A program made the translations under genes and the position numbers. A stretch of 10,354 nt of DNA. Origin: Acidimicrobiia bacterium. Lineage in GTDB: Bacteria > Actinomycetota > Acidimicrobiia > UBA5794 > UBA11373. Below, in pieces: positions 5,356-10,354 of this stretch; the stretch's first letter is position 1; every line of letters begins with the position of its first letter. Below the pieces are notes generated by a model. The model had not been told where the DNA came from, did not search any database, and saw nothing but the letters and a program-made list of their open reading frames with translations. Where the stretch lies: NCBI GenBank assembly GCA_025456165.1, contig JALOLI010000054.1:1-10354 (forward strand). The letters run 5' to 3'.

Positions 5356-5925
5356 TCAGGGTGAGGATACCGGCAGAGCGCCGCGCCGCGCCCGCACCAC
5401 GTCGGCGAAGTACTGGGCGCCGACGGCGTAGTAGAGGACGAGGCCCGGGAGGACCACGCACCAGGCCCACCAGAGGAAGAAGGGGTGGTCGAAGCCGGCA
5501 TAGACGTAGAACGAGCCGATGGCCGAGTAGAGGGCGAAGGTGGCCACCTTCCCCAGGTACCGCACCTCGACCCGGGCCTTCCACTTCCAGGCGGCCACGA
5601 CGGCGCCCACCGCGATGATCGACTCCCGCACCACCAGGGCCAGGGCCACCGGCCAGGGCAGGACCCCGGCGATCCAGCCCCCGATGACGGCGGCGGTGAT
5701 GGCGAGGCGGTCGGCGATCGGGTCGAGGAGCTTCCCCAACTCGGAGACCTGGTTCAGACGCCGTGCCAGGTACCCGTCCACCCAATCGGTTGCCCCGATC
5801 CCCCCCAGCAACAGCCCGGCCGCCAGTGGGTTGTCGTCCCCGAACAGCAGCCAGAGAAACAGCGGCACCAGAGCGAGGCGGAGCATCGAGACGAGATTGG
5901 GGACCGTGAGAACTCGGCGGCTCAC
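5356..5925 (-). CDS. pgsA: CDP-alcohol phosphatidyltransferase (PgsA-type)
   Basis: A 189-residue integral membrane enzyme that transfers a phosphatidyl group from CDP-diacylglycerol to an alcohol, most likely glycerol-3-phosphate to give phosphatidylglycerophosphate. The full motif DxxDGxxARx8Gx3Dx3D is present (D47, D50, G51, A54, R55, G64, D68, D72). Hydrophobic stretches at about 9-28, 32-46, 74-97, 100-112, 127-145 and 148-170 fit the six-helix fold. The headgroup alcohol cannot be fixed from sequence, so inositol-phosphate or another acceptor remains possible. The GTG start at 5923-5925 overlaps the DUF6941-like stop (GTGA). A pgsA-like gene also lies close to gcvH in mycobacteria. Confidence 0.9.
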   Translation of the reverse strand: MSRRVLTVPNLVSMLRLALVPLFLWLLFGDDNPLAAGLLLGGIGATDWVDGYLARRLNQVSELGKLLDPIADRLAITAAVIGGWIAGVLPWPVALALVVRESIIAVGAVVAAWKWKARVEVRYLGKVATFALYSAIGSFYVYAGFDHPFFLWWAWCVVLPGLVLYYAVGAQYFADVVRARRGALPVSSP

Positions 5926-6329
5926 GAGGGCCCTCGGACGCGGAAGGGGATGCGGCCGATCTCCTCCCCCTCGTGGTCGACGATGAACACGTAGCCTCCC
6001 GGTTTGCTGAAGCGCACCCCCAGGAACGAAGCCACCAGCGGCACCAGGCTGGACGCCCCGGCGGGGAGGGTGGAGGGCGCACCCACCCGCATCATGCCGC
6101 GGGACTCGACCCCGACGCGATTGCCGTCCTCGTCGAGGAGGCGGATGGCAATGGGCAGGTCCCGATCGCGGTCGGCCGGCCCCACGTCGGCGACCAGCAC
6201 CACCGAGAGGCCGCGGACTGCCGCCGGGAAGGAGCGGGCGTTGATCGTGTCGAAGGCCCCGCCGAGCACGAACAGCTTGCCGGCCGATACCTGAGCCGAG
6301 TCGGCGAGCATCGCAACGGTGAGCCGCAC
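5922..6329 (-). CDS. DUF6941-like hypothetical protein
   Basis: A 135-residue soluble protein without a signal peptide or membrane segment. The opening LTVAMLADSAQVSAGKLFVLGGAFDTI (3-29) with SFPAAVRGLSVVLVADV is the pattern I associate with the uncharacterised DUF6941 family, a small beta-rich fold. RLLDEDGNRVG (63-73) and GGYVFIVDHEGEEIGRIPFRV (111-131) complete the beta-sandwich-like pattern. Function is unknown. I chose GTG at 6327-6329 because a -10-like hexamer lies 8 bases upstream and there is no Shine-Dalgarno, which suggests a leaderless mRNA. An alternative ATG lies six codons in. It is the first gene of the long minus-strand cluster and is coupled to pgsA by a GTGA overlap. Confidence 0.8.
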   Translation of the reverse strand: MRLTVAMLADSAQVSAGKLFVLGGAFDTINARSFPAAVRGLSVVLVADVGPADRDRDLPIAIRLLDEDGNRVGVESRGMMRVGAPSTLPAGASSLVPLVASFLGVRFSKPGGYVFIVDHEGEEIGRIPFRVRGPS

Positions 6330-6337
6330 GCTTCGCG

Positions 6338-6343
6338 AGGGTA
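6338..6343 (-). promoter_or_regulatory. -10-like TACCCT for leaderless DUF6941-like mRNA
   Basis: On the minus strand TACCCT (TAnnnT pattern) ends 8 bases before the GTG start at 6329, which would place transcription initiation at or next to the start codon. The preceding bases GGCCCGC closely match those before the divergent -10. No clear -35 box was found. Confidence 0.5.
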
Positions 6344-6395
6344 GCGGGCCGACCGGGATGAACGGCCCGGCGGTGGGGCTGAAGGTTCGGCCCGT

Positions 6396-6401
6396 TACCC
6401 T
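6396..6401 (+). promoter_or_regulatory. -10-like TACCCT for leaderless radical SAM mRNA
   Basis: TACCCT ends exactly 6 bases before GTG at 6408-6410, the spacing expected if the first base of the start codon is +1. There is no Shine-Dalgarno upstream. The flank GGCCCGT almost repeats the flank of the opposing promoter. No clear -35 box was found. Confidence 0.5.
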
Positions 6402-6407
6402 GGTGCC

Positions 6408-7562
6408 GTGACCCCGGGCGCTCCCTTCGACCTGGCCGGGCTGCAGTTGCGGCTCGGCGCGCAAGCCGAGGAGTACCGGCGCCTGCAGCGCACCGGCGAT
6501 CCTGCCGGCCTCCAGGCGCTGAGCCTCGAGGTGACCCGGCGCTGCGTGGCCCGGTGCCTGATGTGCAACATATGGAAGACGGACCGCAGTCTCCCGGAGC
6601 TCTCCGTGGCGCAGTGGCTCTCCGTCCTCCGCTCTCCTTCCTGCTCCGACCTGCGAGAACTCGACGTCACCGGCGGCGAGCCCTTCTTGCGCGACGACCT
6701 GGGTGACCTGCTTTGCGGCGTCGCGGCGCTGAAGGGCTCGGTTCTGCAGAGGCTGCACTCGGTGGCCATCACCACCAACGGCTTCCTGACCCGGCAGGTG
6801 CTGGAAACGGTGGCCGGGGTGGTCGCGCCCCTGGAGGAGGCGGGGGTCGGCCTGGTGTTCGCCTGCGCCATGGACGGCCGCGCCGAGACCCACGATCGCA
6901 TCCGCGGCTTCCCCGGGGGCTGGAACCGGCTGGACGCCACGATCGACGGCCTGATGGCTCTGCGAGCCCGGCACCCCGGGATCGTTCTCGGGATCAAGAT
7001 GACGGTCACCCACCACAACGTCGTCGAACTGGAGCACGTCGCCGCCTACGCCGCCGCCCGCGGAATGTTCACCATCATCTCCCCTTTCATAGTGACCCCG
7101 GCTCGTTATGGGAACCTCGACCTGGAAGCGGGGCTGGTGTTCACCCCGGCGGATCTCGAAGTCCTGGAGAGCTTCTACACCGGCCCGGCATTCCGCTGGT
7201 CTTACTACGCCCGCGAGCTGGCCGGCTTCCTCCGCACCGGCCGCATGGACAAGCCGTGCAGTGCCGGGTTCAATTACGCCTTCATCCGCAGCACCGGCGA
7301 CCTCTACCCCTGCCCGTTGCTCGACGTCGCCCTGGGGAACGTCACGGACCGGCCGATCGAAGACCTGCTGGCCTCGGAGGCCGCTCGGGACTTTCGGCGG
7401 GGGGTCGGCTCGCACTCCCTCTGCGCCGCCTGCACGGAACCCGGCCTGGAGCGGTACGCCCTGCCGTTCGAGGGGGCCCGGTACCTGGAGTTGAGCCGCC
7501 GGCTGGAGCCCGCCGAGTTCCGGGCGCTTCACGAGCACCTGGGCCTGGGGAAGTACCTGTAG
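6408..7562 (+). CDS. Radical SAM protein with SPASM/twitch-like C-terminal cluster site
   Basis: A 384-residue radical SAM enzyme, the only plus-strand gene in the window. The SAM-binding [4Fe-4S] motif CVARCLMC has C46, C50 and C53. GGEPF (89-93) is the SAM-contacting motif, and TTNGFL (122-127) fits the next barrel strand. C284, C302, C339 and C342 near the C-terminus can bind one auxiliary cluster, as in twitch or short SPASM domains (MoaA/PqqE/peptide-modifying relatives). GVGLVFACAMDGRAETHDRIRG resembles the 'SlDG..e.HD.iRg' strand of that superfamily. The substrate is unknown: no precursor peptide, recognition domain or cofactor genes lie next to it. The start is GTG at 6408-6410, probably leaderless. 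It converges on the dehydrogenase gene 34 bp downstream. Confidence 0.9.
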   Translation: MTPGAPFDLAGLQLRLGAQAEEYRRLQRTGDPAGLQALSLEVTRRCVARCLMCNIWKTDRSLPELSVAQWLSVLRSPSCSDLRELDVTGGEPFLRDDLGDLLCGVAALKGSVLQRLHSVAITTNGFLTRQVLETVAGVVAPLEEAGVGLVFACAMDGRAETHDRIRGFPGGWNRLDATIDGLMALRARHPGIVLGIKMTVTHHNVVELEHVAAYAAARGMFTIISPFIVTPARYGNLDLEAGLVFTPADLEVLESFYTGPAFRWSYYARELAGFLRTGRMDKPCSAGFNYAFIRSTGDLYPCPLLDVALGNVTDRPIEDLLASEAARDFRRGVGSHSLCAACTEPGLERYALPFEGARYLELSRRLEPAEFRALHEHLGLGKYL

Positions 7563-7599
7563 CGGCCCCGCCAGCGCGCGGCGCCGGGCTGCGCCGCTA
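7560..7599. terminator. Convergent-gene inverted repeat, possible bidirectional terminator
   Basis: TAGCGGC (7560-7566) pairs perfectly with GCCGCTA (7593-7599); a nested CAGC/GCTG pair (7572-7575 with 7588-7591) extends the structure. The two arms contain the stop codons of the two converging genes. There is no T-run on either strand, so bidirectional termination is plausible rather than shown. Confidence 0.4.
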
Positions 7600-8772
7600 G
7601 ACGCCCTCCCAGCGCTCCGTCCAGGCGAAGCCGCGCCGCCGGACCTCTTCCATGAAGCGAGTGGCCGGCACCGCCTTTTCGAGCGAATGGACCCCAGGAG
7701 GCACCTCGCCGCCGGCGATGAGGGCGGTCATGATCGCCGCGTGCCAGCCGGTGAGCCGCTCCATCGCCGAGAAGCCGGTTGCCGCGTCGAAGCGGTCGAC
7801 CATGTCGACCGTGACCGCAGCCCCGCTCCCGTCCGCATCGCCTTCGGCCCGGGCCCGGAGCACGCAGACGTCCTCGGGCGAGCCGGCGTCGAGCATCGGG
7901 CCGAGCAGGGCGTGATAGAAGTCCCGTGGGCGCACCTCGGCCTCGCCGACGCGACGGGGCTCCCGGCCGAAGAGCCCGAGATCCTTGAAGGCCTTGAAGG
8001 CGGCGAGGTGGCCCGGGTACCGGAGGGTCTTGTTGTCGTAGGCCTCGAGCACGCCCTCCAAGGCGAAGGGGACGGTCGAGGTCCCGCCCGAGGTGACGAA
8101 GGCCTCCAGGGTGCCGAGCCCTTCGAACTCCAGCTGCTCGATCTCCGTGAGGGTGTCCACCTGGGCCAGCCGGCCGTCCCGGATGACCAGAGCCTGCCCG
8201 TCGTACTCGTTGGTCAGGCCTTCGATGTTGAAGAAGAGCCGATAGCTCCACGGGCCGGATCGATCCTGGGGGAGGCCGCCGTCGCGCAGCTGAACCCGGC
8301 GCGGGGTGATCCCGCGGCCCTGCAGCAGTTCCATGGCGTAGAGGCCCAGGGTGTTGTTCATGCCGGGGCCCATCCCGCAGTCCGGGACGACGGCTACCCC
8401 GGCCCGGCGAGCGTCGGGGTCCATGGCGAGCTGGGAGAGCACGGTCTCGGTGTGGCCCCCCATGTCCACCATGCCGGTCCCGGCGGCGATGGCAGCCCCG
8501 GTGACCGGCAGGGAGAAGGCGTAGGGCACGGCGCACACGAAGGCGTCGAGCGGCTCCAGGAACCGGCGCACGGCGCCGCCATCGCCGGCGTCCACCTCGG
8601 CGGCCTCCACCCTCCCCTCGCCCAGGAGCTGGTTCAGGCGGTCCGCCGCCCGCCGCGCCGCTTCCCCATCGCGGTCGGCGATGACCAGGCGCGCCGCCCC
8701 GCCGCGCACGACGAGATCGTACGCCGAGGCGGTGCCCTGGCGCCCTGCTCCCAGAACTCCGTATGCGGTCAT
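7597..8772 (-). CDS. Saccharopine dehydrogenase family / lysine 6-dehydrogenase-like protein
   Basis: A 391-residue NAD(P)-dependent oxidoreductase. The N-terminal Rossmann fold carries GAGRQG (8-13). PDCGMGPG (130-137), GGLPQ (165-169), IEGLTNEY (183-190), SGGTST (228-233) and LRYPGH (250-255) are the conserved blocks of the saccharopine reductase / L-lysine 6-dehydrogenase group. Likely chemistry is oxidation of an amino acid side chain or reductive condensation, as in lysine catabolism, but the substrate is not decided by sequence. I chose ATG at 8770-8772 because AAGGAG lies 5 bases upstream; an ATG nine codons earlier lacks this and adds non-family residues. It lies 54 bp downstream of the zinc-ribbon gene, with possible co-transcription, and no lysine-pathway genes are near. 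Confidence 0.85.
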   Translation of the reverse strand: MTAYGVLGAGRQGTASAYDLVVRGGAARLVIADRDGEAARRAADRLNQLLGEGRVEAAEVDAGDGGAVRRFLEPLDAFVCAVPYAFSLPVTGAAIAAGTGMVDMGGHTETVLSQLAMDPDARRAGVAVVPDCGMGPGMNNTLGLYAMELLQGRGITPRRVQLRDGGLPQDRSGPWSYRLFFNIEGLTNEYDGQALVIRDGRLAQVDTLTEIEQLEFEGLGTLEAFVTSGGTSTVPFALEGVLEAYDNKTLRYPGHLAAFKAFKDLGLFGREPRRVGEAEVRPRDFYHALLGPMLDAGSPEDVCVLRARAEGDADGSGAAVTVDMVDRFDAATGFSAMERLTGWHAAIMTALIAGGEVPPGVHSLEKAVPATRFMEEVRRRGFAWTERWEGV

Positions 8773-8826
8773 CGAGGCTCCTTGCGGTGAGGAGGGCATT
8801 CTGCCCGGCCCGGAGGGGCTCGCCGC

Positions 8827-9477
8827 TCAGCTCTTGGCGCCGCACTCCCCGCAGAACTTGGCGCCCGCTTCCAGCTTGGCCCCGCACTTGGCGCAGGCGG
8901 TCGCCTCGTCGATCCGGGCGCCGCACTCCGGGCAGAACTTGGTCTTGGCCGGGAGCGGGGCTTCGCACTTGGGGCAGGAGGCGGTGGCGCCTTCGCGCCA
9001 CGACTCCTCCTTCAGCATCTCGCGGTCCTCTTCGGCCATCTTGGAGTGGGCCCAAATCTCCTCAACGGTGCGCGAGGACTGCGCCGCAGCCATCTCGACC
9101 CCGAGGTCGGGCGCGCAGTTCTTGCAGAGGCCCTTGCCGTCGTTCCAGCACTGCTGGCGGCACACCCAGGCCGAGCAGCGCGGGCACTGGCGGAAGTCGG
9201 GCTTCAGCTTGGTCGCGGCCTCGCGGAACGCCTTGTCGTGGGCCTTCTCCCAGGCGGCGGAGCGCACATCCTCCCCGAGCTGGGCGGCCCGCCCGAAGAG
9301 GCCTCCGAGAAGGTTGGAGGCGGTCTGCAGGCCCCCGGCCACCCGGGCCACGGCGAAGCCGTCGAATTCGGTGCGGAAGCCGCTCCCGCAGCGATCGCAG
9401 ACGAACTCGAACTGGAAGCCCTCGTTCGTGCTCTGATCGTGGTAATTGCGAGTGAACTCGATCTTCTCGTCGCTCAT
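8827..9477 (-). CDS. Multi-zinc-ribbon protein of unknown function
   Basis: A 216-residue soluble protein with sixteen identifiable Cys, most in CxxC pairs. They are C27/C30, then a dense centre (C98, C101, C106, C110, C118, C121), then two C-terminal zinc ribbons (C168/C171 with C182/C185, and C195/C198 with C209/C212) forming a double zinc ribbon. FQFEFVCDRCGSGFRTEF (21-38) opens the protein; a Gly/Ala-rich helix (about 43-92) and an acidic helix (about 137-160) link the metal sites. The first pair has no obvious second CxxC nearby and may pair with central Cys. There is no signal peptide or membrane segment. A role in protein or nucleic acid binding is a guess. The ATG at 9475-9477 has AGGAGGGG about 9 bases upstream. 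Confidence 0.85.
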   Translation of the reverse strand: MSDEKIEFTRNYHDQSTNEGFQFEFVCDRCGSGFRTEFDGFAVARVAGGLQTASNLLGGLFGRAAQLGEDVRSAAWEKAHDKAFREAATKLKPDFRQCPRCSAWVCRQQCWNDGKGLCKNCAPDLGVEMAAAQSSRTVEEIWAHSKMAEEDREMLKEESWREGATASCPKCEAPLPAKTKFCPECGARIDEATACAKCGAKLEAGAKFCGECGAKS

Positions 9478-9501
9478 GTGTCGTGGCCCCTCCTGGCAGG
9501 A

Positions 9502-9557
9502 CCCCGCCGCGGTGGCGGGGCCGGCGGGCGATGTACGGAGCCCGGCCAGAAGCCGGG
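9502..9557. repeat. Two stem-loops between tRNA-Pro and the zinc-ribbon gene
   Basis: The first is CCCGGC/GCCGGG (9541-9546 with 9552-9557, 5-base loop). The second is CCCCGCC/GGCGGGG (9502-9508 with 9514-9520, 5-base loop). Both lie in the 84-bp stretch after the tRNA. They could end the tRNA transcript or structure the zinc-ribbon mRNA leader. There is no T-run, and no promoter for the zinc-ribbon gene could be picked out. Confidence 0.35.
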
Positions 9558-9561
9558 GCGG

Positions 9562-9636
9562 TCGGGCTGGCCGGATTCGAACCGGCGACCTCTTGACCCC
9601 CAGTCAAGCGCGCTAACCAAGCTGCGCCACAGCCCG
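9562..9636 (-). tRNA. tRNA-Pro (anticodon GGG)
   Basis: A 75-nt cloverleaf folds completely by eye: acceptor CGGGCTG/CAGCCCG, D-stem GCGC/GCGC, anticodon stem CTTGA/TCAAG around loop CTGGGGG (anticodon GGG, at 9599-9601), a 5-nt variable loop, T-stem GCCGG/CCGGC with loop TTCGAAT, and discriminator A. CCA is not encoded; the next bases read CCG, so it must be added after transcription. It decodes CCC and CCU. Confidence 0.97.
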
Positions 9637-9646
9637 GGACCGGTGC

Positions 9647-9652
9647 AGTGTA
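9647..9652 (-). promoter_or_regulatory. Possible -10 box of the tRNA-Pro gene
   Basis: TACACT on the minus strand fits TAnnnT and ends 10 bases before the mature tRNA 5' end, predicting a leader of about 4 nt. A matching -35 box would fall at the end of der, where nothing like TTGACA is seen. Co-transcription from der is the alternative. Confidence 0.35.
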
Positions 9653-9673
9653 ACGCTCGGGAAAGGGGATGCC

Positions 9674-10354
9674 CTACTCCGGACGGCGGTCCCCGTCCCG
9701 CCTTCCCGAGCGCGCCACGAGCTGCAGCGGAGTGCCCAGGAAGCCGTACTCGGCGCGCAAGCGACCCTCCAGGAAGCGGAGGTAGTCGGGGCTCAACTCG
9801 CCGCCGCGAACGAACAACACGAAGGTCGGAGGCTCCGCTCCCGCCTGCACCGCGTACATGATGCGAGCCCGCCGGCCCTTGCGGGTCGGGGCGGGGTGGG
9901 CCTCCTGCCAGGCCCGGATGTGGCGGTTCAACTCGGGGGTGGGAACCCGGAACCGCCGGGCCTCCAGAACGGCGCGGACCGCCGCCGGCAGCCGGTGCAT
10001 CCGGGCTCCCGTGAGGGCCGAGATGCGCAGCACGGGAGCCCAGGACACGAAGCCCAGGCGGTCGCCGGTGCCGTCCTCCACCCACTCCTTGGCATCCGGG
10101 TCGGCCGCATCCCACTTGTTGAGGAGCACGATCAGACCGGCGCCGGCGGCGGCGATCTCCTCGGCCAGACGCTGCTCCTGCTGGGTGATCCCCTGAGTGG
10201 CATCGGCCACCAGCAGCGCGATGTCGGCTTGGGCGAGGGCCTGCCGGGCCCGCTGCACGGAGTAGAACTCCGTGGCCTCGTCCACCCGGCTGGCGCGACG
10301 GATGCCGGCCGTGTCCCAGACCCGGAACGGCTCGCCGTCGAGGTCGACCACCGC
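9674..10354 (-). CDS. der: Ribosome-assembly GTPase Der (EngA), C-terminal part
   Basis: The last 226 residues of Der, the essential double-GTPase that acts in maturation of the 50S ribosomal subunit. The frame is open to the window edge, so the first G domain and the Walker A of the second lie outside. Visible in the second G domain are DTAG (window residues 14-17, G3), LLNKWD (G4, about 77-82) and RISALTG (G5, about 110-116). The KH-like C-terminal domain follows, from TPELNRHIRAW through KGRRARIMYAVQAG, PPTFVLFVRGG and YLRFLEGRLRAEYGFLGTPLQLVAR. Spacing and order match Der rather than Era or MnmE. The stop is TAG at 9674; tRNA-Pro lies 37 bp downstream. Confidence 0.96.
   Translation of the reverse strand, partial: AVVDLDGEPFRVWDTAGIRRASRVDEATEFYSVQRARQALAQADIALLVADATQGITQQEQRLAEEIAAAGAGLIVLLNKWDAADPDAKEWVEDGTGDRLGFVSWAPVLRISALTGARMHRLPAAVRAVLEARRFRVPTPELNRHIRAWQEAHPAPTRKGRRARIMYAVQAGAEPPTFVLFVRGGELSPDYLRFLEGRLRAEYGFLGTPLQLVARSGRRDGDRRPE

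Noticed and set aside
4476..5618. Plus-strand open frame of 380 codons opposite garA, gcvH and pgsA
   Set aside because: It mirrors well-supported genes, has an Arg/Pro-rich tail and no recognisable domain; a composition artefact.
5922..7538. Minus-strand open frame of 538 codons covering the whole radical SAM gene
   Set aside because: Only its last 135 codons are the real DUF6941-like gene; the rest is antisense to a gene with full radical SAM motifs.
7529..9055. Minus-strand open frame of 508 codons over the dehydrogenase and zinc-ribbon genes
   Set aside because: It is out of frame with both supported genes; its translation is Arg/Gly/Pro-rich.
9562..9636. tRNA-Pro as an integration site for a mobile element
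   Set aside because: No integrase, no repeat of the tRNA 3' end and no foreign-looking genes lie nearby in the window.

Overview
The window is GC-rich DNA with densely packed genes and eight apparent GTG starts. It reads as chromosomal sequence of a high-GC actinomycete (Actinomycetota). The strongest taxonomic clue is the cluster gcvH - FHA protein (GarA/OdhI type) - MerR regulator (FtsR type) - DUF151 'bifunctional nuclease' - second MerR regulator - glycine decarboxylase P-protein. Established knowledge places the same order in Mycobacterium (around Rv1826-Rv1832) and across Actinobacteria. Here the P-protein looks like the N-terminal subunit of the split form (GcvPA), not the fused GcvP of mycobacteria. 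That would suit a deep actinobacterial lineage such as Acidimicrobiia, but the taxonomic placement is inference.

Main minus-strand cluster (6329 down to 1). It runs DUF6941-like protein, PgsA-type CDP-alcohol phosphatidyltransferase, gcvH, FHA protein, ftsR-like regulator, D-Ala-D-Ala carboxypeptidase, hypoxanthine phosphoribosyltransferase and DUF151 protein. A 267-bp regulatory gap (1502-1768) follows, then a second MerR regulator, a small nuclease-fold-like protein and gcvPA, which runs off the left edge. Most junctions are 4-base ATGA/GTGA overlaps or a few bases, so translational coupling is likely. The cluster mixes glycine cleavage (GcvH, GcvPA), control of central carbon flux and cell division (GarA-like, FtsR-like, second MerR), envelope synthesis (PgsA, carboxypeptidase) and purine salvage (Hpt). 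The carboxypeptidase gene carries an apparent one-base frameshift near 3006-3016. In the restored frame it ends in an ATGA overlap with hpt.

Divergent region (6330-6407). The DUF6941-like gene (minus) and a radical SAM gene (plus) diverge from a 78-bp gap. Each GTG start has a TACCCT -10-like hexamer 6-8 bases upstream and no Shine-Dalgarno sequence, which suggests two leaderless transcripts.

Right part (6408-10354). The orphan radical SAM/SPASM-like gene converges on a saccharopine dehydrogenase/lysine 6-dehydrogenase-like gene. Their two stop codons sit in opposite arms of one inverted repeat. Further right, all on the minus strand, come a multi-zinc-ribbon protein, tRNA-Pro(GGG) and the C-terminal half of the ribosome-assembly GTPase Der, cut by the right edge.

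I saw no mobile element, CRISPR array, phage gene or toxin-antitoxin pair, and no clear undescribed multi-gene system. The items most worth checking are the frameshift, the paired leaderless promoters, the nuclease-like protein with an altered active-site motif, and the regulatory gap upstream of the second MerR gene.
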